Numbered from the stretch's first letter, positions 45,191 through 55,270 are shown. The stretch is 64,000 nucleotides of DNA from Desulfobacterium sp. (GCA_030145245.1 JAQYWC010000034.1:1-64000), one strand, 5' to 3'. The notes: generated by a model not told the origin, from the sequence alone. Numbers and translations are program-made.

Positions 45191-48028
45191 TTATTTAACC
45201 GCCACGGTACACCTGTCCACCAGGTAAAATATCGACCGGTAGGAAATGCCCCCATGGAGGGAGAGGCCGATCTCGCAGCCCCGGCTCGTGGAGTAGCCCG
45301 ACTCGCAGCCGATAGTCGCCTCCCTCAAGCCCGAAAGCGCCGAAGCATTGAGCTCCGGAACCGAAAATCCCCGGTCCCCGGCAAACCCGCAGCAGAAAAT
45401 ATCATCGGGCACCACAACCTTTTGGGCGCAGGCCTCCGCCAGCTCCCTGAACGGGACCTCCAGGTCCATCTTCCTTGCCGTGCAGGTGGTATGCAGGCTG
45501 ATCGGCCCCGGTATCTTCAGGAACCTGAGGCGATTCATAAGGAATTGGTGGACAAAAAGCACGGGCTCGTAGAGTTTGAGCCTCTTGTCCAGCCCCTGCT
45601 GCATCCGGTAAAGGCAGGGGCTGGTATCACAGAGGATGGGAATTTCGCCGTCCCTGCTCACAGCAAGCAGAGACGCCTCAAGCTCCCTGAGCTTCCTGTC
45701 AGCCTGTTTGTCAAAACCCTTGCTCTCAAAGGGCTGGCCGCAGCAGAGCTGCTCCATGTTATCGGCAAAGAAAACCCGGCACCCGCCTTTCCTGAGCACC
45801 GACAGGGTCACCCCAGGAAGGGGGCGCATCTCCTGATCCTTCCTGGAGGGCCCCATGGTCCTGCTGATGCAGCTGGGGAAATAGACCACCTCAAGATCAC
45901 CCCCCGTACCCCCAGCAGTGGCAGGGTCCACCGCAACTGCCCTTGTCGGCATCTCGCGGTTCCACAGGGGCGCCCTGCCGCCTGATGCCCGGTGCAGCGT
46001 ATCTGCGGCCGTGTCCATGGCATGGGTCCCCAGTATCCTGTGGGACGTGTCCGCGGCTTTCAGGGTCCACCTCAGACCCCTTGCCACCCTGTTGAAGTTG
46101 CTCCCGATCTTTTCTGCCGCATATTCCGCCATCGGGGTGACGGCCTCCTTTCGGAGGAACTTGGTCAGCTTTGCCGTATCGATGGAAACCGGGCAGCGGG
46201 TAGCACAGAGGCCGTCTGCGGCGCAGGTCTGATTGCCTGGATAATCGTAGGCTTTTTCAAGGGCCTTTCTTCGCTTCTCATCCGTGCCGGTTGCGGCAAG
46301 GCGCCGGATCTCCCGGTAGGAGGTGATCCGCTGCCTGGGGGTGAAGGTGATGTTTTTCGAGGGGCACACGGGCTCGCAGAACCCGCACTCGATGCACTTG
46401 TCCACATCCGGGTTGGCCGGCGGAAGGGGTTTGAGATCCTTAATATGGGCTTCGGGATCGGGGTTTATGATCACGCCGGGATTGAGTATGGAATCGGGAT
46501 CGAAGATCTTCTTGATCTCCTTCATCAGCTGGAATGCATCCCGGCCCCACTCCTTTTCCACAAAGGGCGCCATGTTCCTTCCGGTGCCGTGCTCGGCCTT
46601 GAGGGAGCCGTCGTAGCGGTCCACCACCATCGTAACGATATCGTCCATAAACCGCTTGTACCGGTCCACCTCCTCGCCCCTGTTGAAATCCTGGGTAAAT
46701 ACGAAGTGGAGATTTCCCTCAAGGGCATGACCAAAGATGATCGCCTCGCTGTACCGGTACTTTTCCAGAAGGGACTGGAGTTCCAGGGTGGCCCGGTCCA
46801 GTGCCTCCATGGGAAAGGCCACGTCCTCAATAATCACGGTGGTGCCGGTCTTGCGCACGGCACCCACCGCGGGAAAGAGCCCCTTCCTGATGTTCCACAG
46901 CTTTGTGAACTCTTCAGGAACATGGGTGAAGGAGAGCTCCCGCACAAGGGGAATGGCGCCCACCGCCTCGATGGTGCTGCCCACCTGGTTCTTGAGCAGA
47001 TCAGCAGTGGACGCACGGGTTTCCACGAGAAGGGCGCAGGCGGAAGGGGATAGGTTTTTCAGGTAATCGGGCATGCCCGCCTTGCCCTCCACAGACCTGA
47101 GGGATGCCCGGTCCATCATCTCCACGGCCGCCACCGGCTGGGGCTTCAGGGCCTGGACCGCCTCGCAGGCTCGCCTTATATCGGGAAAAAGCATCAGGGA
47201 GGTGGCCTTGTGGGGATCTTCGACAACGGTCCTGAAGGTGACCTCGGCGATAAACCCCAGGGTTCCTTCCGAGCCCACCATAAGATGCTGAATAATCTCG
47301 AAGGGATCTTCAAAGTCGATAAGGGCGTTGAGGCTGTATCCGGTGGTGTTCTTGATGCGGAACTTTTCCCTGATCCGCCCTGAAAGGACCTCGTCCCCCA
47401 TCACCCGGTCCTGCAACGCCTTAATACGGTTCATGATATCCGGCCTTTTTACGGCAAACCCGGCCCTGCTTTCAGGATCGCCGGTGTCCAGGAGGGTTCC
47501 GTCCGAAAACACGATCCGCATGGCATCAAGGGTCTGGTAACTGTTCTGGGCCACGCCGCAACACATGCCGCTGGCATTGTTGGCCACGATTCCGCCGATC
47601 ATGCAGGAATCAATCGACGCAGGATCGGGACCGATTTTTTTGCCAAAGGGAAGAAGAGAGCGGTTGGCCGAACTGCCTATTATTCCAGGCTGGAGCCTTA
47701 TTTTTTCGGCGTCTTCAAGGATATGGCTGGCCTTCCATCCGGGACCGAGCCTCACCAGTATGCCGTCGGTGATGGCCTGGCCGGAAAGGCTGGTCCCTGC
47801 CGCCCTGAACGTAAGGGGCAGGCCAAAGGCCCCGGCTTGCCGGATAACCTCGACAACGTCGGGTTCGTTTCGCACGGTAACGGCGACCTCGGGCACCAGC
47901 CGGTAGAAACTCGCGTCCGTACCGTATGCCAGAAGGTGAAGGGGGTCGGTTTCCACGGGGATATCACCCCTGAAAAGTTCCAGCTCCCTCAGAAAAGACC
48001 TGTATCTTTGATCCTTTGATCCATGCAT
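45191..48028 (-). CDS. FAD-dependent 2-hydroxyacid dehydrogenase fused to Fe-S subunit (GlcD-GlcF/D-lactate type)
   Basis: 945 aa. The N-terminal FAD-binding PCMH domain (about 40-265; FRAAGTSLSGQA, GGIVANNASGMCCG) and FAD-oxidase C domain (about 270-510, HxxGNLHF and GTGRNMAPF) form the GlcD-type half. Two 4Fe-4S motifs follow (CIECGFCEPVCP about 537 and CAADGLCATRCP about 599), then two CCG domains (CCGQPF about 756, CCGFAGD about 877) that hold a heterodisulfide-reductase-type cluster. Such fusions oxidise D-lactate or glycolate and pass electrons to the membrane pool; D-lactate is the more likely substrate in a sulfate reducer. RBS GGAG. Confidence 0.9.
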   Translation of the reverse strand: MHGSKDQRYRSFLRELELFRGDIPVETDPLHLLAYGTDASFYRLVPEVAVTVRNEPDVVEVIRQAGAFGLPLTFRAAGTSLSGQAITDGILVRLGPGWKASHILEDAEKIRLQPGIIGSSANRSLLPFGKKIGPDPASIDSCMIGGIVANNASGMCCGVAQNSYQTLDAMRIVFSDGTLLDTGDPESRAGFAVKRPDIMNRIKALQDRVMGDEVLSGRIREKFRIKNTTGYSLNALIDFEDPFEIIQHLMVGSEGTLGFIAEVTFRTVVEDPHKATSLMLFPDIRRACEAVQALKPQPVAAVEMMDRASLRSVEGKAGMPDYLKNLSPSACALLVETRASTADLLKNQVGSTIEAVGAIPLVRELSFTHVPEEFTKLWNIRKGLFPAVGAVRKTGTTVIIEDVAFPMEALDRATLELQSLLEKYRYSEAIIFGHALEGNLHFVFTQDFNRGEEVDRYKRFMDDIVTMVVDRYDGSLKAEHGTGRNMAPFVEKEWGRDAFQLMKEIKKIFDPDSILNPGVIINPDPEAHIKDLKPLPPANPDVDKCIECGFCEPVCPSKNITFTPRQRITSYREIRRLAATGTDEKRRKALEKAYDYPGNQTCAADGLCATRCPVSIDTAKLTKFLRKEAVTPMAEYAAEKIGSNFNRVARGLRWTLKAADTSHRILGTHAMDTAADTLHRASGGRAPLWNREMPTRAVAVDPATAGGTGGDLEVVYFPSCISRTMGPSRKDQEMRPLPGVTLSVLRKGGCRVFFADNMEQLCCGQPFESKGFDKQADRKLRELEASLLAVSRDGEIPILCDTSPCLYRMQQGLDKRLKLYEPVLFVHQFLMNRLRFLKIPGPISLHTTCTARKMDLEVPFRELAEACAQKVVVPDDIFCCGFAGDRGFSVPELNASALSGLREATIGCESGYSTSRGCEIGLSLHGGISYRSIFYLVDRCTVAVK

Positions 48029-48384
48029 GGTGGGTTCTCCTCATTGCTACAGGATAACTTGAAAAAGGAAAAAAACCGACACACGAAACTCATGTGCCGT
48101 ATTTTTTCCCTTGCTTGATAAGCCCTTCCTGTGCTCGGTTCTTTCACAAGGCCGCCTAGGTGATGACGGAGAGAAACAGGTGCGGCCATACATATGCTAT
48201 AGAGGATCAAATGCGGACCAGAATCTTTCTACCCTTTGGAAAAGCGTATACCCTTGATATAACCAGAAAATTTTACAATTTACAACATATATTCAACACT
48301 TTTTTTTTACTCTTCAGATGGATTTTTTTTTCAGTGTGTGTCCGGGACTGGGGCTCCTATGATTGAAAAATCACAACATCCTCT
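48029..48384. other. Intergenic region between oxidase and propeller genes
   Basis: About 355 bases upstream of the oxidase gene (minus strand). An imperfect inverted repeat CCGACAC...GTGCCG (about 48079-48102) could be an operator for the oxidase. No gene or RNA recognised; the part nearest 48300 is T-rich. Confidence 0.45.
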
Positions 48385-49281
48385 TTAATTAAAGAAGCCG
48401 CCAAACAGAGAAAACACATCAACCAGTTTTTGTTCCTCCTTTTCCTGGGAAGAATAAAATAAGCTTCGGGATTCCTTCATTTTAATCTGATTGGACAATG
48501 TCTGCCTCGTGAAGAAAAAATGATGGCTGTCAGGAGACCATATAAAAGATGATCCCATTGATAAAAACAATGACTTTTTCAACACTTTTAGTGTATTGGT
48601 TTTTATTGAATATAAATATATTTTTTTTCCGTCATAACTGCCGCAAAGCACCTTTTCTCCATCAGGAGACAGGGAACCGGGGATAATTTTCTGAAGACCG
48701 GTATCATCTTTCACGCCTGATAAAACACTAATCCTGCACAGATGATTCGCTGTATCGTTATACACGATTTCCTTATCGGATATCCATACCGCAGGATTTC
48801 GTTTTGCATAATCCGAGATAAATTTTGTGCTTTTTTTTCTTTTAATATCAAATATCCATAACTGACTCGGATGGCGGTAATACGCCAATAGCAACCCATC
48901 CGGTGACAGGGATGGATACCTTCCTTCTGTTATGAGTTCAGGAACTGGCTGTTCTCCTGGAAATGAAAAAGCAAAAATGTGAGGGGCCGATCCAAAGTCT
49001 GCATTCTTCGCTTCAAAATACACTCGGCCCGTTTTCCGGTTAAAATTCGGCCAGACTGCGTTTTGCCAGTTTTTATCCAAAAGAGGCTGGCCGTTTATTT
49101 TGAATCGACCATTCTGAAATAGACATTCAATCAATTCATTTCCTGTCGAAAGGACCAGTATATTATTTTTCATGGTATCATTTGCATTAGCAGATGCAGG
49201 CGAAATAAAATAAAATAATAATACCCCCAATATTGTTGGTGTTAACCCATTAACAAATTGATTTTTCCCATTCAGCTTCAT
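48385..49281 (-). CDS. Exported WD40/TolB-like beta-propeller protein
   Basis: About 298 aa from ATG 49281 (AGGTG six bases upstream); a GTG at 49290 is the alternative. A signal peptide (about 10-35, GVLLFYFISPASANA) precedes repeated propeller blades with the typical SLSPDGLLLAYYR, SLSPDGEKVLCGS and WSPDSHHFFF strands. Such propellers mediate protein contacts in the periplasm. It starts ten bases beyond the end of the Rhs/transglutaminase gene, so the two are probably translated from one message. Whether it is an accessory or protective partner of the Rhs protein cannot be told from sequence. Confidence 0.75.
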   Translation of the reverse strand: MKLNGKNQFVNGLTPTILGVLLFYFISPASANANDTMKNNILVLSTGNELIECLFQNGRFKINGQPLLDKNWQNAVWPNFNRKTGRVYFEAKNADFGSAPHIFAFSFPGEQPVPELITEGRYPSLSPDGLLLAYYRHPSQLWIFDIKRKKSTKFISDYAKRNPAVWISDKEIVYNDTANHLCRISVLSGVKDDTGLQKIIPGSLSPDGEKVLCGSYDGKKIYLYSIKTNTLKVLKKSLFLSMGSSFIWSPDSHHFFFTRQTLSNQIKMKESRSLFYSSQEKEEQKLVDVFSLFGGFFN

Positions 49282-49290
49282 ACCTGACAC

Positions 49291-52200
49291 CTATTTCCCG
49301 GACCTCTCTGTTTGCTTTGCTTTATCTTTCTCGTCTTTCAATCGATCGTATTCAGCCATCACTTCATCAGCATAATCCTGACAGTTGTGACCTAAACCAC
49401 CATATTCATCTATAGTTGACCCCTCTGTTCTATCCCATCTGGGCTTAACATTGTTAACTGCATCTTTTAAGATATCGTCCTCCAGATACTCTCCCACATT
49501 CTCATATTTATCAATCAAATCCTGTGGAGCGTTATCGTCACGAACCCTTGAGTCACTATAATATCCGGACTCCGTGTCGTCATCATATAAGAAACGATCA
49601 TGATGCAATGGACCGGCGGTTGTACCTCTCAGTCCCCAAAGATCCAATGGTCTTTCCTGCCGCCAGGCTAATCCTAAAGGATCGAGCAGGTTCACCGGAT
49701 TATTTTTCACGAAGGCATAAAGGTTTATGCCACCTTGAATGCCGATGGGATCTGGTTGTAAAAACCTTCCTGTCTGGGCATCATAATGCCGTGCCCGGAA
49801 ATAGTAAAGTCCGGTTTCAGGATCAATCCGCCTGCCGGTATAAAGATATGGATTACCGGATGTTCCGACCTGATTTATTTCCCCGAACGGGCTGTAGGCA
49901 TAGCTTTCAGACAGGCCACCGGTATCGTCACTTAATGCAGCAATCGATCCCTGGGCATCTGCATGATAAAAATATTTACCTTGTGGAGTAATCATGCAGA
50001 CCGGCTCATCAATATACAGACCGTAAATAAAACGTTTGGCCATACTGCCGATATCATCGTATTCCATAATCACATTGCTGCCGTCATGAAAGTAATCCGT
50101 CCTGACCGTATCAACCGTTTTGCTTTGCCGCCTTCCCAGTGGATCGCTTTCGTATGTTGCATTAACATATGGTGTTATGACCTGTTTCAACTTGTTTTCC
50201 GAATCATAGACATAGCTATTATTCGGCGTTGCCGTCAGGTTGCCGTTTAAATCATATCCAAAAGATCCGGCATTGATTTCTGCATATTGATTCATAGCGT
50301 TGGGGGTATATGTATTGCTTTCATCACCCAACGGCTGGTAGAGGAAACGGTCGTCAGTGGAAGAAAAAGATATACGGTCACCAAGTTTATTCCAGGAATA
50401 ATCAAAGACAACATGCGAACCATTGAACTGGTAGGAAATTTCTGACACGTCATTATCAGGCTCATAAGAAACCGATGTTGCAACACCATTTCCCATATTG
50501 ACTGCTGTCCGCCTTGAAAGACTGTCATACTGGTAGGACACAAGGACCGTGGTTCCCATTTCCAGAATTTGTTGAAGGCGGTTTAAGCCGTCATAGGTGT
50601 ATGTCAGAAAATATCCATCCGGATAAACCAGTTTTGTCAGGTTTCCGGCATTATCATATTCCTTGTCTATTGCTTTCCCATCAGATCTTTCAACCCTGAT
50701 CAGACGTCTGGCATTATCATAAGAATACACAAGACTGACTGCACCATCCTGAACAGATGTCAAACGCCCGTTTTGATCTAATTCATACCGGACTGTTTTT
50801 TCGGAATTTGTTTTTGAAACCGGCCTGTTCAATGAATCATATATAAATGATATGATATCTCCAGCCCGGGTCTGTTTCCGTACAAGGTTATCAGCCGCAT
50901 CGTATTGAAACACTTCAACCGTGCTATCAGGGTATTCTTTTTCCTTCAGACGTCCCAGTCCGTCATACCTGAAAAAACTTGTATTGCCGTTTCCATCAGT
51001 AATGCTTGCCCGCTGACCGTTGGATGTATAGGTATATGCTTCCTCGGTAATATTATCAGCATTTTTCTTTTGGACCAGTCTGCCGGCATCATCATATATG
51101 AATTCAGTTGTGTTATTTTCCGAATCCGTAACTTTCCAGAGCCGGCCGACCATATCATACTCGTACCGGGTGGTGTCATTTTCCGGATCAACAGTTGATG
51201 CGGTTTTAAATGATGGCGTATATGTTCTGAACCAGTTCTGCCAAGTATTTCCAGGTGTGTTGTCCTGCCGCAGAATTTGGGTCAGATTACCGATTTTATC
51301 ATATACAAACTGCCCCTGATAGTTGAATGGCCCGGGAAGAATAAAAGATGTTATTTTACCCAGAGAATTGCAATTAAATTCTGTTGTATTACCGTTTGGA
51401 TCTGTCATGCCGGTATTATTACCGGCCGCATCATAAGCAAAGGTTACCTGGATATTCTCACCACCCGGATCATTAATGCTTGATACGAGATCACCTGTCA
51501 CAGGGTCATAATCGATCTGGATTACCTTTCCTTCAGAATCGGTAATAGCTGTTAGCTGACCGTGTGTATTATAAACGAAATTCGTCTCCGGCCTGATACT
51601 GTTAACAGCAGGGTACTGCACTTTAAGCAGGTTGCCATTGTTATCATATGAATAATTGGTCACCCGCCCCAGCGTATCTGTCCGTGACACAGGCAGATTG
51701 AGAACCGGGTGATAGGTAAATACCTTTTCAACCGGGGGTTCTAAGGCCCCCGGAACAGGGATTTTCCTTTCAACAAGGATATTATGCTTTGCATCATATT
51801 CGTACTGTATTTCATTGTGCAGGGGATAAATAAAGCGTACCTGCCTGCCGGAAGAATCATAGACTCTTCGGGTTGCATTCCCAAGTGCATCAAAAAATGC
51901 GAGGGTTCTACCGAAATTATCAAACTCCCAGATTTTGGATTTCCCGTCAGGATTTTCTTCCTCAGCCCTGAACCCTGAAAAATAATACATATAGACATGG
52001 TTCTCTGCATCGGTCTGGGTGATGACCTTACCTATTGAATCATACAGATTTTGAACAAATGGAATAACCGGATCCGTGGGATAATAAATTTTTGAGAGCA
52101 TGCCGTCTGTGGAATATTCAAATGTGGTCTGCTCCCCTGATGCATCTGTAAAAGAGATAAGGTTGCCAGACGGATCATACCCATAGGAAACAGAGCGCAG

Positions 52201-54837
52201 GGCACTGTCTTCCACCTGGGTAAGGAAACCATTAGTATATGTGAATGACATGATGTGCCCTGTGCTGGTGCAACTTACCTGGCTTAAATCGCCTGAGGCA
52301 TACGAAAAATCAATGCCATTGCTGTTTGTATCCGTTATCGAACCGATTGTCCCATCCAGATTAAACAGCATTGCGGTTCCATATTTTTCCGTCACCCGGA
52401 TACTGCTGTCAGTTAAAATCTCCAGTAAAACCCCGCCACAATCAGCCGAACCGTTAAATGTTTCATCAGGCAGTTGAACAAACCGCCTGGAAATTCCCGG
52501 CTGAAGGATCAAAACACTGTTGTCTATCAGGCCGTCCATTGCCCACCGGTGTGCAATGGTGGCGATAATAAGGTTATCCTGTGTCATGCCGCCGGTAAGG
52601 ACAGACGAGCCAACATAAATTTCTGTTATTATTGCGGCAGCGTCTATAATGGAGTCCTCCCCCATGGCCTGGAACCCGTCGCTCATTCTCGCCGCTCTGA
52701 TATCATAATTATGGGTCCATCCCAAGCCTGTCGGACCTTTCACCAGGTGATCCGTGGAATTATACGAACGAATGAATTCAAGACCCAGTGGAGATGGATT
52801 GCTGCCGATCTTAAGGTCTGCATGGGCATACAGATAGCTTCCGGTGACCAGATCAATCGGCTCAGGGCTCTGTTCATGTTTATCACTGTTCTGGCCATCC
52901 TTGCAGGAGTCTGTCATGTCCCCTGAATTCAGATCCCAGACTTCCGTACCAAAACCGCCTTTTAACCCACCGGAAATAATATGCCCGACACTGTTTGCAG
53001 ACGGACTGATGGTCAGGAAGCCCGTACCCTGCCATATACCCTCACCCAGATTACCGTCTTCGGGCATAATAATACGATAGCCGTAATCCAGATAGGACTG
53101 AATATGCCCCAGCTCATTGCTGCTGTACGTACCCGGTTTAAGCATTGTTTTTATGGTATTGAAATTTGAGCTGTTGGCTTCAAAGATCTTGTCGGATTTT
53201 TCATTGGCGTCATCCAGCAGCTTGACTGTGCTGACAGCACTGTAGTCTTCCTGGGTCTGCTCGATAATCCCCCATTCAAATGCACTGTGATGACCGCTGC
53301 TGCCCACAAATACAGCTGTTTTCATATCTGCATCATTTTCAAGACTGATAACACTTTCCAGGTTTATGGGCATGTCTATATAGGGACTTTCGTTCTGACC
53401 GCAGACACCGATCCAGTGATGGTGAATGATTTCAGTTTGAGTCAGCGGTTCCGTCAGGTCATCCATACGGCTGCATTCTGCCAGCCAAAGGTAGCTGAGC
53501 ATGGCAAGGCTCTGTCCCAAAACCGGTTCCGGCATTTCGGAATTTGAAGAGTACCGGTTCTGCTCCAGGAGCTTCCGGTGCTTATCAACCATGTTTGAAC
53601 TGATTTCGCCCCACCCGTTGACAATAAGAAAAGACCCACCGGAACGGATATTGATTGTACCGGAAACATCAGCATAAGACCCACCCGAATTTGCATACGG
53701 ATGATCCACTGTAACTGAAATTGTCTGATTCACCCCAGATGACACGGCTGAGCCGGTATCTAACAGAGCCCCATCCAATCTTAATTCCGGCTGGTTTGTA
53801 ACATTGTAAAACAGGGTCAGTCTTTTTCCGTAAATATCACTGGAAAAAAGTGTCTGATCAATTCCCGGCAGCTGTATCCTTAACGTTGCCTTAAAATTGA
53901 CTGGAATCTGGGTCCATTCATCTACAATATTAAAGATATATGGAAGACTGGTCTGACGATGCACTGTGGTATCAGGAATGATATCACTTCCGCCAATAAC
54001 TTCATTGAGCGTTACATCCGGAATATTTGTCCTGACATGGTTTACAAGATTCATGGCCATTGAAGACAGGTTGTTCCTGATCGCATCGCGGTTGATGTTC
54101 TGTACCCACCCGGAACCGTTTGAGGAGCCTGACAGGGCATTACTGACAAATGTCGACTTGTCAAATCCAATCGTGGTTTTGATATCAATTCCGGCATGAT
54201 GGGTATGCCTTTTCAAAGACGGATCAAACATGTAATCAGTACCGTCAATGTTTGCTTTTACCCATACATGATCTACATTAAGATATGCTAAATCACCGGA
54301 TGGATATGTCAAAAGTTGTATCGGGATACCGGCAGACGGCAGCAGACGCAGCAAAACATCTATATCGTCTGTACCAAGCCATTCCAAGACCTCTTCAGGA
54401 TCTAACCTGATCGTGCCGTAAACATAATTTGCCGTAAACCCGGCTTCCCGGAGCATGGCAATCATCAGACTTGCCTGATCAAAATCATTACCGGATTTAT
54501 CGGTGAGGGTTGCATCCGCCCCTTTTACATCACCGAAAACCGGGGTGTATCTTATATGATTATGAACATAGGCATAAATCAGATCAGGGTCATTCTTCAG
54601 CCCCCGCACAAGGGATTTAATCTCTCCGGATGCCGTCGCTGATCCTTTTACGGCCAGTGTTGAAGTTTTTGCAGTTTTAGGATCCAGCAAAATTTTGTGG
54701 GCCTGTTCGGGTGTTATCAAAGGACCATATACATCCTGGTATCCCGGCAGGGCGGCAAACGAGCTTGATGCCACAGTCAGAAAAAAAACTATAATGATGA
54801 AAACGACTATTTTTAATTTAATATTTTCAAATATCAT
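49291..54837 (-). CDS. Secreted transglutaminase-like/Rhs (YD-repeat) protein
   Basis: 1848 aa. Signal peptide 1-30. A transglutaminase-like domain spans about 60-260: SGNDFDQASLMIAMLREAGF, then HVWVKANIDG and FDPS. The position of the catalytic Cys in active enzymes (before the helix) reads Asp-Phe-Asp-Gln, so the Cys is absent and activity is doubtful. A DUF6531-like start (PIDLVTGSYLYAHADL) precedes many YD repeats (about 780-1600) and the Rhs core (NLYAFVKNNPVNLLDPLG, near 1712). The variable C-terminal ~135 aa contains LGHNCQDYADEVM, a Cys-containing motif seen in papain-like or other effector domains. Gene order: YD-dockerin gene, this gene, propeller gene. Confidence 0.9.
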   Translation of the reverse strand: MIFENIKLKIVVFIIIVFFLTVASSSFAALPGYQDVYGPLITPEQAHKILLDPKTAKTSTLAVKGSATASGEIKSLVRGLKNDPDLIYAYVHNHIRYTPVFGDVKGADATLTDKSGNDFDQASLMIAMLREAGFTANYVYGTIRLDPEEVLEWLGTDDIDVLLRLLPSAGIPIQLLTYPSGDLAYLNVDHVWVKANIDGTDYMFDPSLKRHTHHAGIDIKTTIGFDKSTFVSNALSGSSNGSGWVQNINRDAIRNNLSSMAMNLVNHVRTNIPDVTLNEVIGGSDIIPDTTVHRQTSLPYIFNIVDEWTQIPVNFKATLRIQLPGIDQTLFSSDIYGKRLTLFYNVTNQPELRLDGALLDTGSAVSSGVNQTISVTVDHPYANSGGSYADVSGTINIRSGGSFLIVNGWGEISSNMVDKHRKLLEQNRYSSNSEMPEPVLGQSLAMLSYLWLAECSRMDDLTEPLTQTEIIHHHWIGVCGQNESPYIDMPINLESVISLENDADMKTAVFVGSSGHHSAFEWGIIEQTQEDYSAVSTVKLLDDANEKSDKIFEANSSNFNTIKTMLKPGTYSSNELGHIQSYLDYGYRIIMPEDGNLGEGIWQGTGFLTISPSANSVGHIISGGLKGGFGTEVWDLNSGDMTDSCKDGQNSDKHEQSPEPIDLVTGSYLYAHADLKIGSNPSPLGLEFIRSYNSTDHLVKGPTGLGWTHNYDIRAARMSDGFQAMGEDSIIDAAAIITEIYVGSSVLTGGMTQDNLIIATIAHRWAMDGLIDNSVLILQPGISRRFVQLPDETFNGSADCGGVLLEILTDSSIRVTEKYGTAMLFNLDGTIGSITDTNSNGIDFSYASGDLSQVSCTSTGHIMSFTYTNGFLTQVEDSALRSVSYGYDPSGNLISFTDASGEQTTFEYSTDGMLSKIYYPTDPVIPFVQNLYDSIGKVITQTDAENHVYMYYFSGFRAEEENPDGKSKIWEFDNFGRTLAFFDALGNATRRVYDSSGRQVRFIYPLHNEIQYEYDAKHNILVERKIPVPGALEPPVEKVFTYHPVLNLPVSRTDTLGRVTNYSYDNNGNLLKVQYPAVNSIRPETNFVYNTHGQLTAITDSEGKVIQIDYDPVTGDLVSSINDPGGENIQVTFAYDAAGNNTGMTDPNGNTTEFNCNSLGKITSFILPGPFNYQGQFVYDKIGNLTQILRQDNTPGNTWQNWFRTYTPSFKTASTVDPENDTTRYEYDMVGRLWKVTDSENNTTEFIYDDAGRLVQKKNADNITEEAYTYTSNGQRASITDGNGNTSFFRYDGLGRLKEKEYPDSTVEVFQYDAADNLVRKQTRAGDIISFIYDSLNRPVSKTNSEKTVRYELDQNGRLTSVQDGAVSLVYSYDNARRLIRVERSDGKAIDKEYDNAGNLTKLVYPDGYFLTYTYDGLNRLQQILEMGTTVLVSYQYDSLSRRTAVNMGNGVATSVSYEPDNDVSEISYQFNGSHVVFDYSWNKLGDRISFSSTDDRFLYQPLGDESNTYTPNAMNQYAEINAGSFGYDLNGNLTATPNNSYVYDSENKLKQVITPYVNATYESDPLGRRQSKTVDTVRTDYFHDGSNVIMEYDDIGSMAKRFIYGLYIDEPVCMITPQGKYFYHADAQGSIAALSDDTGGLSESYAYSPFGEINQVGTSGNPYLYTGRRIDPETGLYYFRARHYDAQTGRFLQPDPIGIQGGINLYAFVKNNPVNLLDPLGLAWRQERPLDLWGLRGTTAGPLHHDRFLYDDDTESGYYSDSRVRDDNAPQDLIDKYENVGEYLEDDILKDAVNNVKPRWDRTEGSTIDEYGGLGHNCQDYADEVMAEYDRLKDEKDKAKQTERSGK

Positions 54838-54860
54838 AATTCACCAAATTCCTGTTAAAT

Positions 54861-55184
54861 TTATGAGCCGAATTGCAGCGCAAATGCTTTAAGAATCTTT
54901 CCCGACGGACTTCTCAGGGCCAGATCGTAAAGATCTTGACCATCCAGGTCTCCATCTGAATCATGATCAAAATCGGGGACCTGCACGTGAGTTGTTACCT
55001 GGGACCTGTTTCCTGCCGCATCATACATATATTCAATCACATATTCGTCTGCTTGTTCCATTTTAATGATACGGTTCAATTTGTCATATTCATATGTAAT
55101 TGTCCCCGCTATGCATAATGGCACGAAACATAAACACGCAGACAAAAAGAACAGTACTCTCAAACTTGTTATTCCTTTTCCCAT
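54861..55184 (-). CDS. Small secreted YD-repeat plus dockerin-like protein
   Basis: 107 aa from ATG 55184, ten bases behind AGGAGG (a TTG three bases upstream is also possible). A signal peptide (about 1-27) leads to one YD repeat (ITYEYDKLNRIIKMEQ...VIEYMYDAAGNRSQV) and then a Ca-binding EF-hand/dockerin-like segment (DFDHDSDGDLDGQDLYDLAL). Fusion of one YD repeat with a dockerin-like module is unusual. It ends 23 bases before the large Rhs gene and is probably co-expressed. It may bind the Rhs shell or a cohesin partner (speculation). Confidence 0.8.
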   Translation of the reverse strand: MGKGITSLRVLFFLSACLCFVPLCIAGTITYEYDKLNRIIKMEQADEYVIEYMYDAAGNRSQVTTHVQVPDFDHDSDGDLDGQDLYDLALRSPSGKILKAFALQFGS

Positions 55185-55254
55185 CAAAGATTTTCCTCCT
55201 AAAAATTTGATTAATACCGTATTATCTCACTGCCGACGAACAACATGCCGTAAA

Positions 55255-55270
55255 AACAAACTGGGTGCCA
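55255..55270 (-). promoter_or_regulatory. Weak candidate sigma-54 promoter of the Rhs unit
   Basis: On the minus strand TGGCAC (55270-55265) is followed after five bases by TTGTT (55259-55255). The -24 box is perfect, but the -12 lacks the conserved GC, so the match is only partial. It lies about 70 bases upstream of the YD-dockerin start. Confidence 0.3.

Noticed and set aside
45992-47053. 353-codon ORF opposite the FAD/Fe-S oxidase
   Set aside because: Antisense shadow in a GC-rich gene; the minus-strand frame carries all the motifs.
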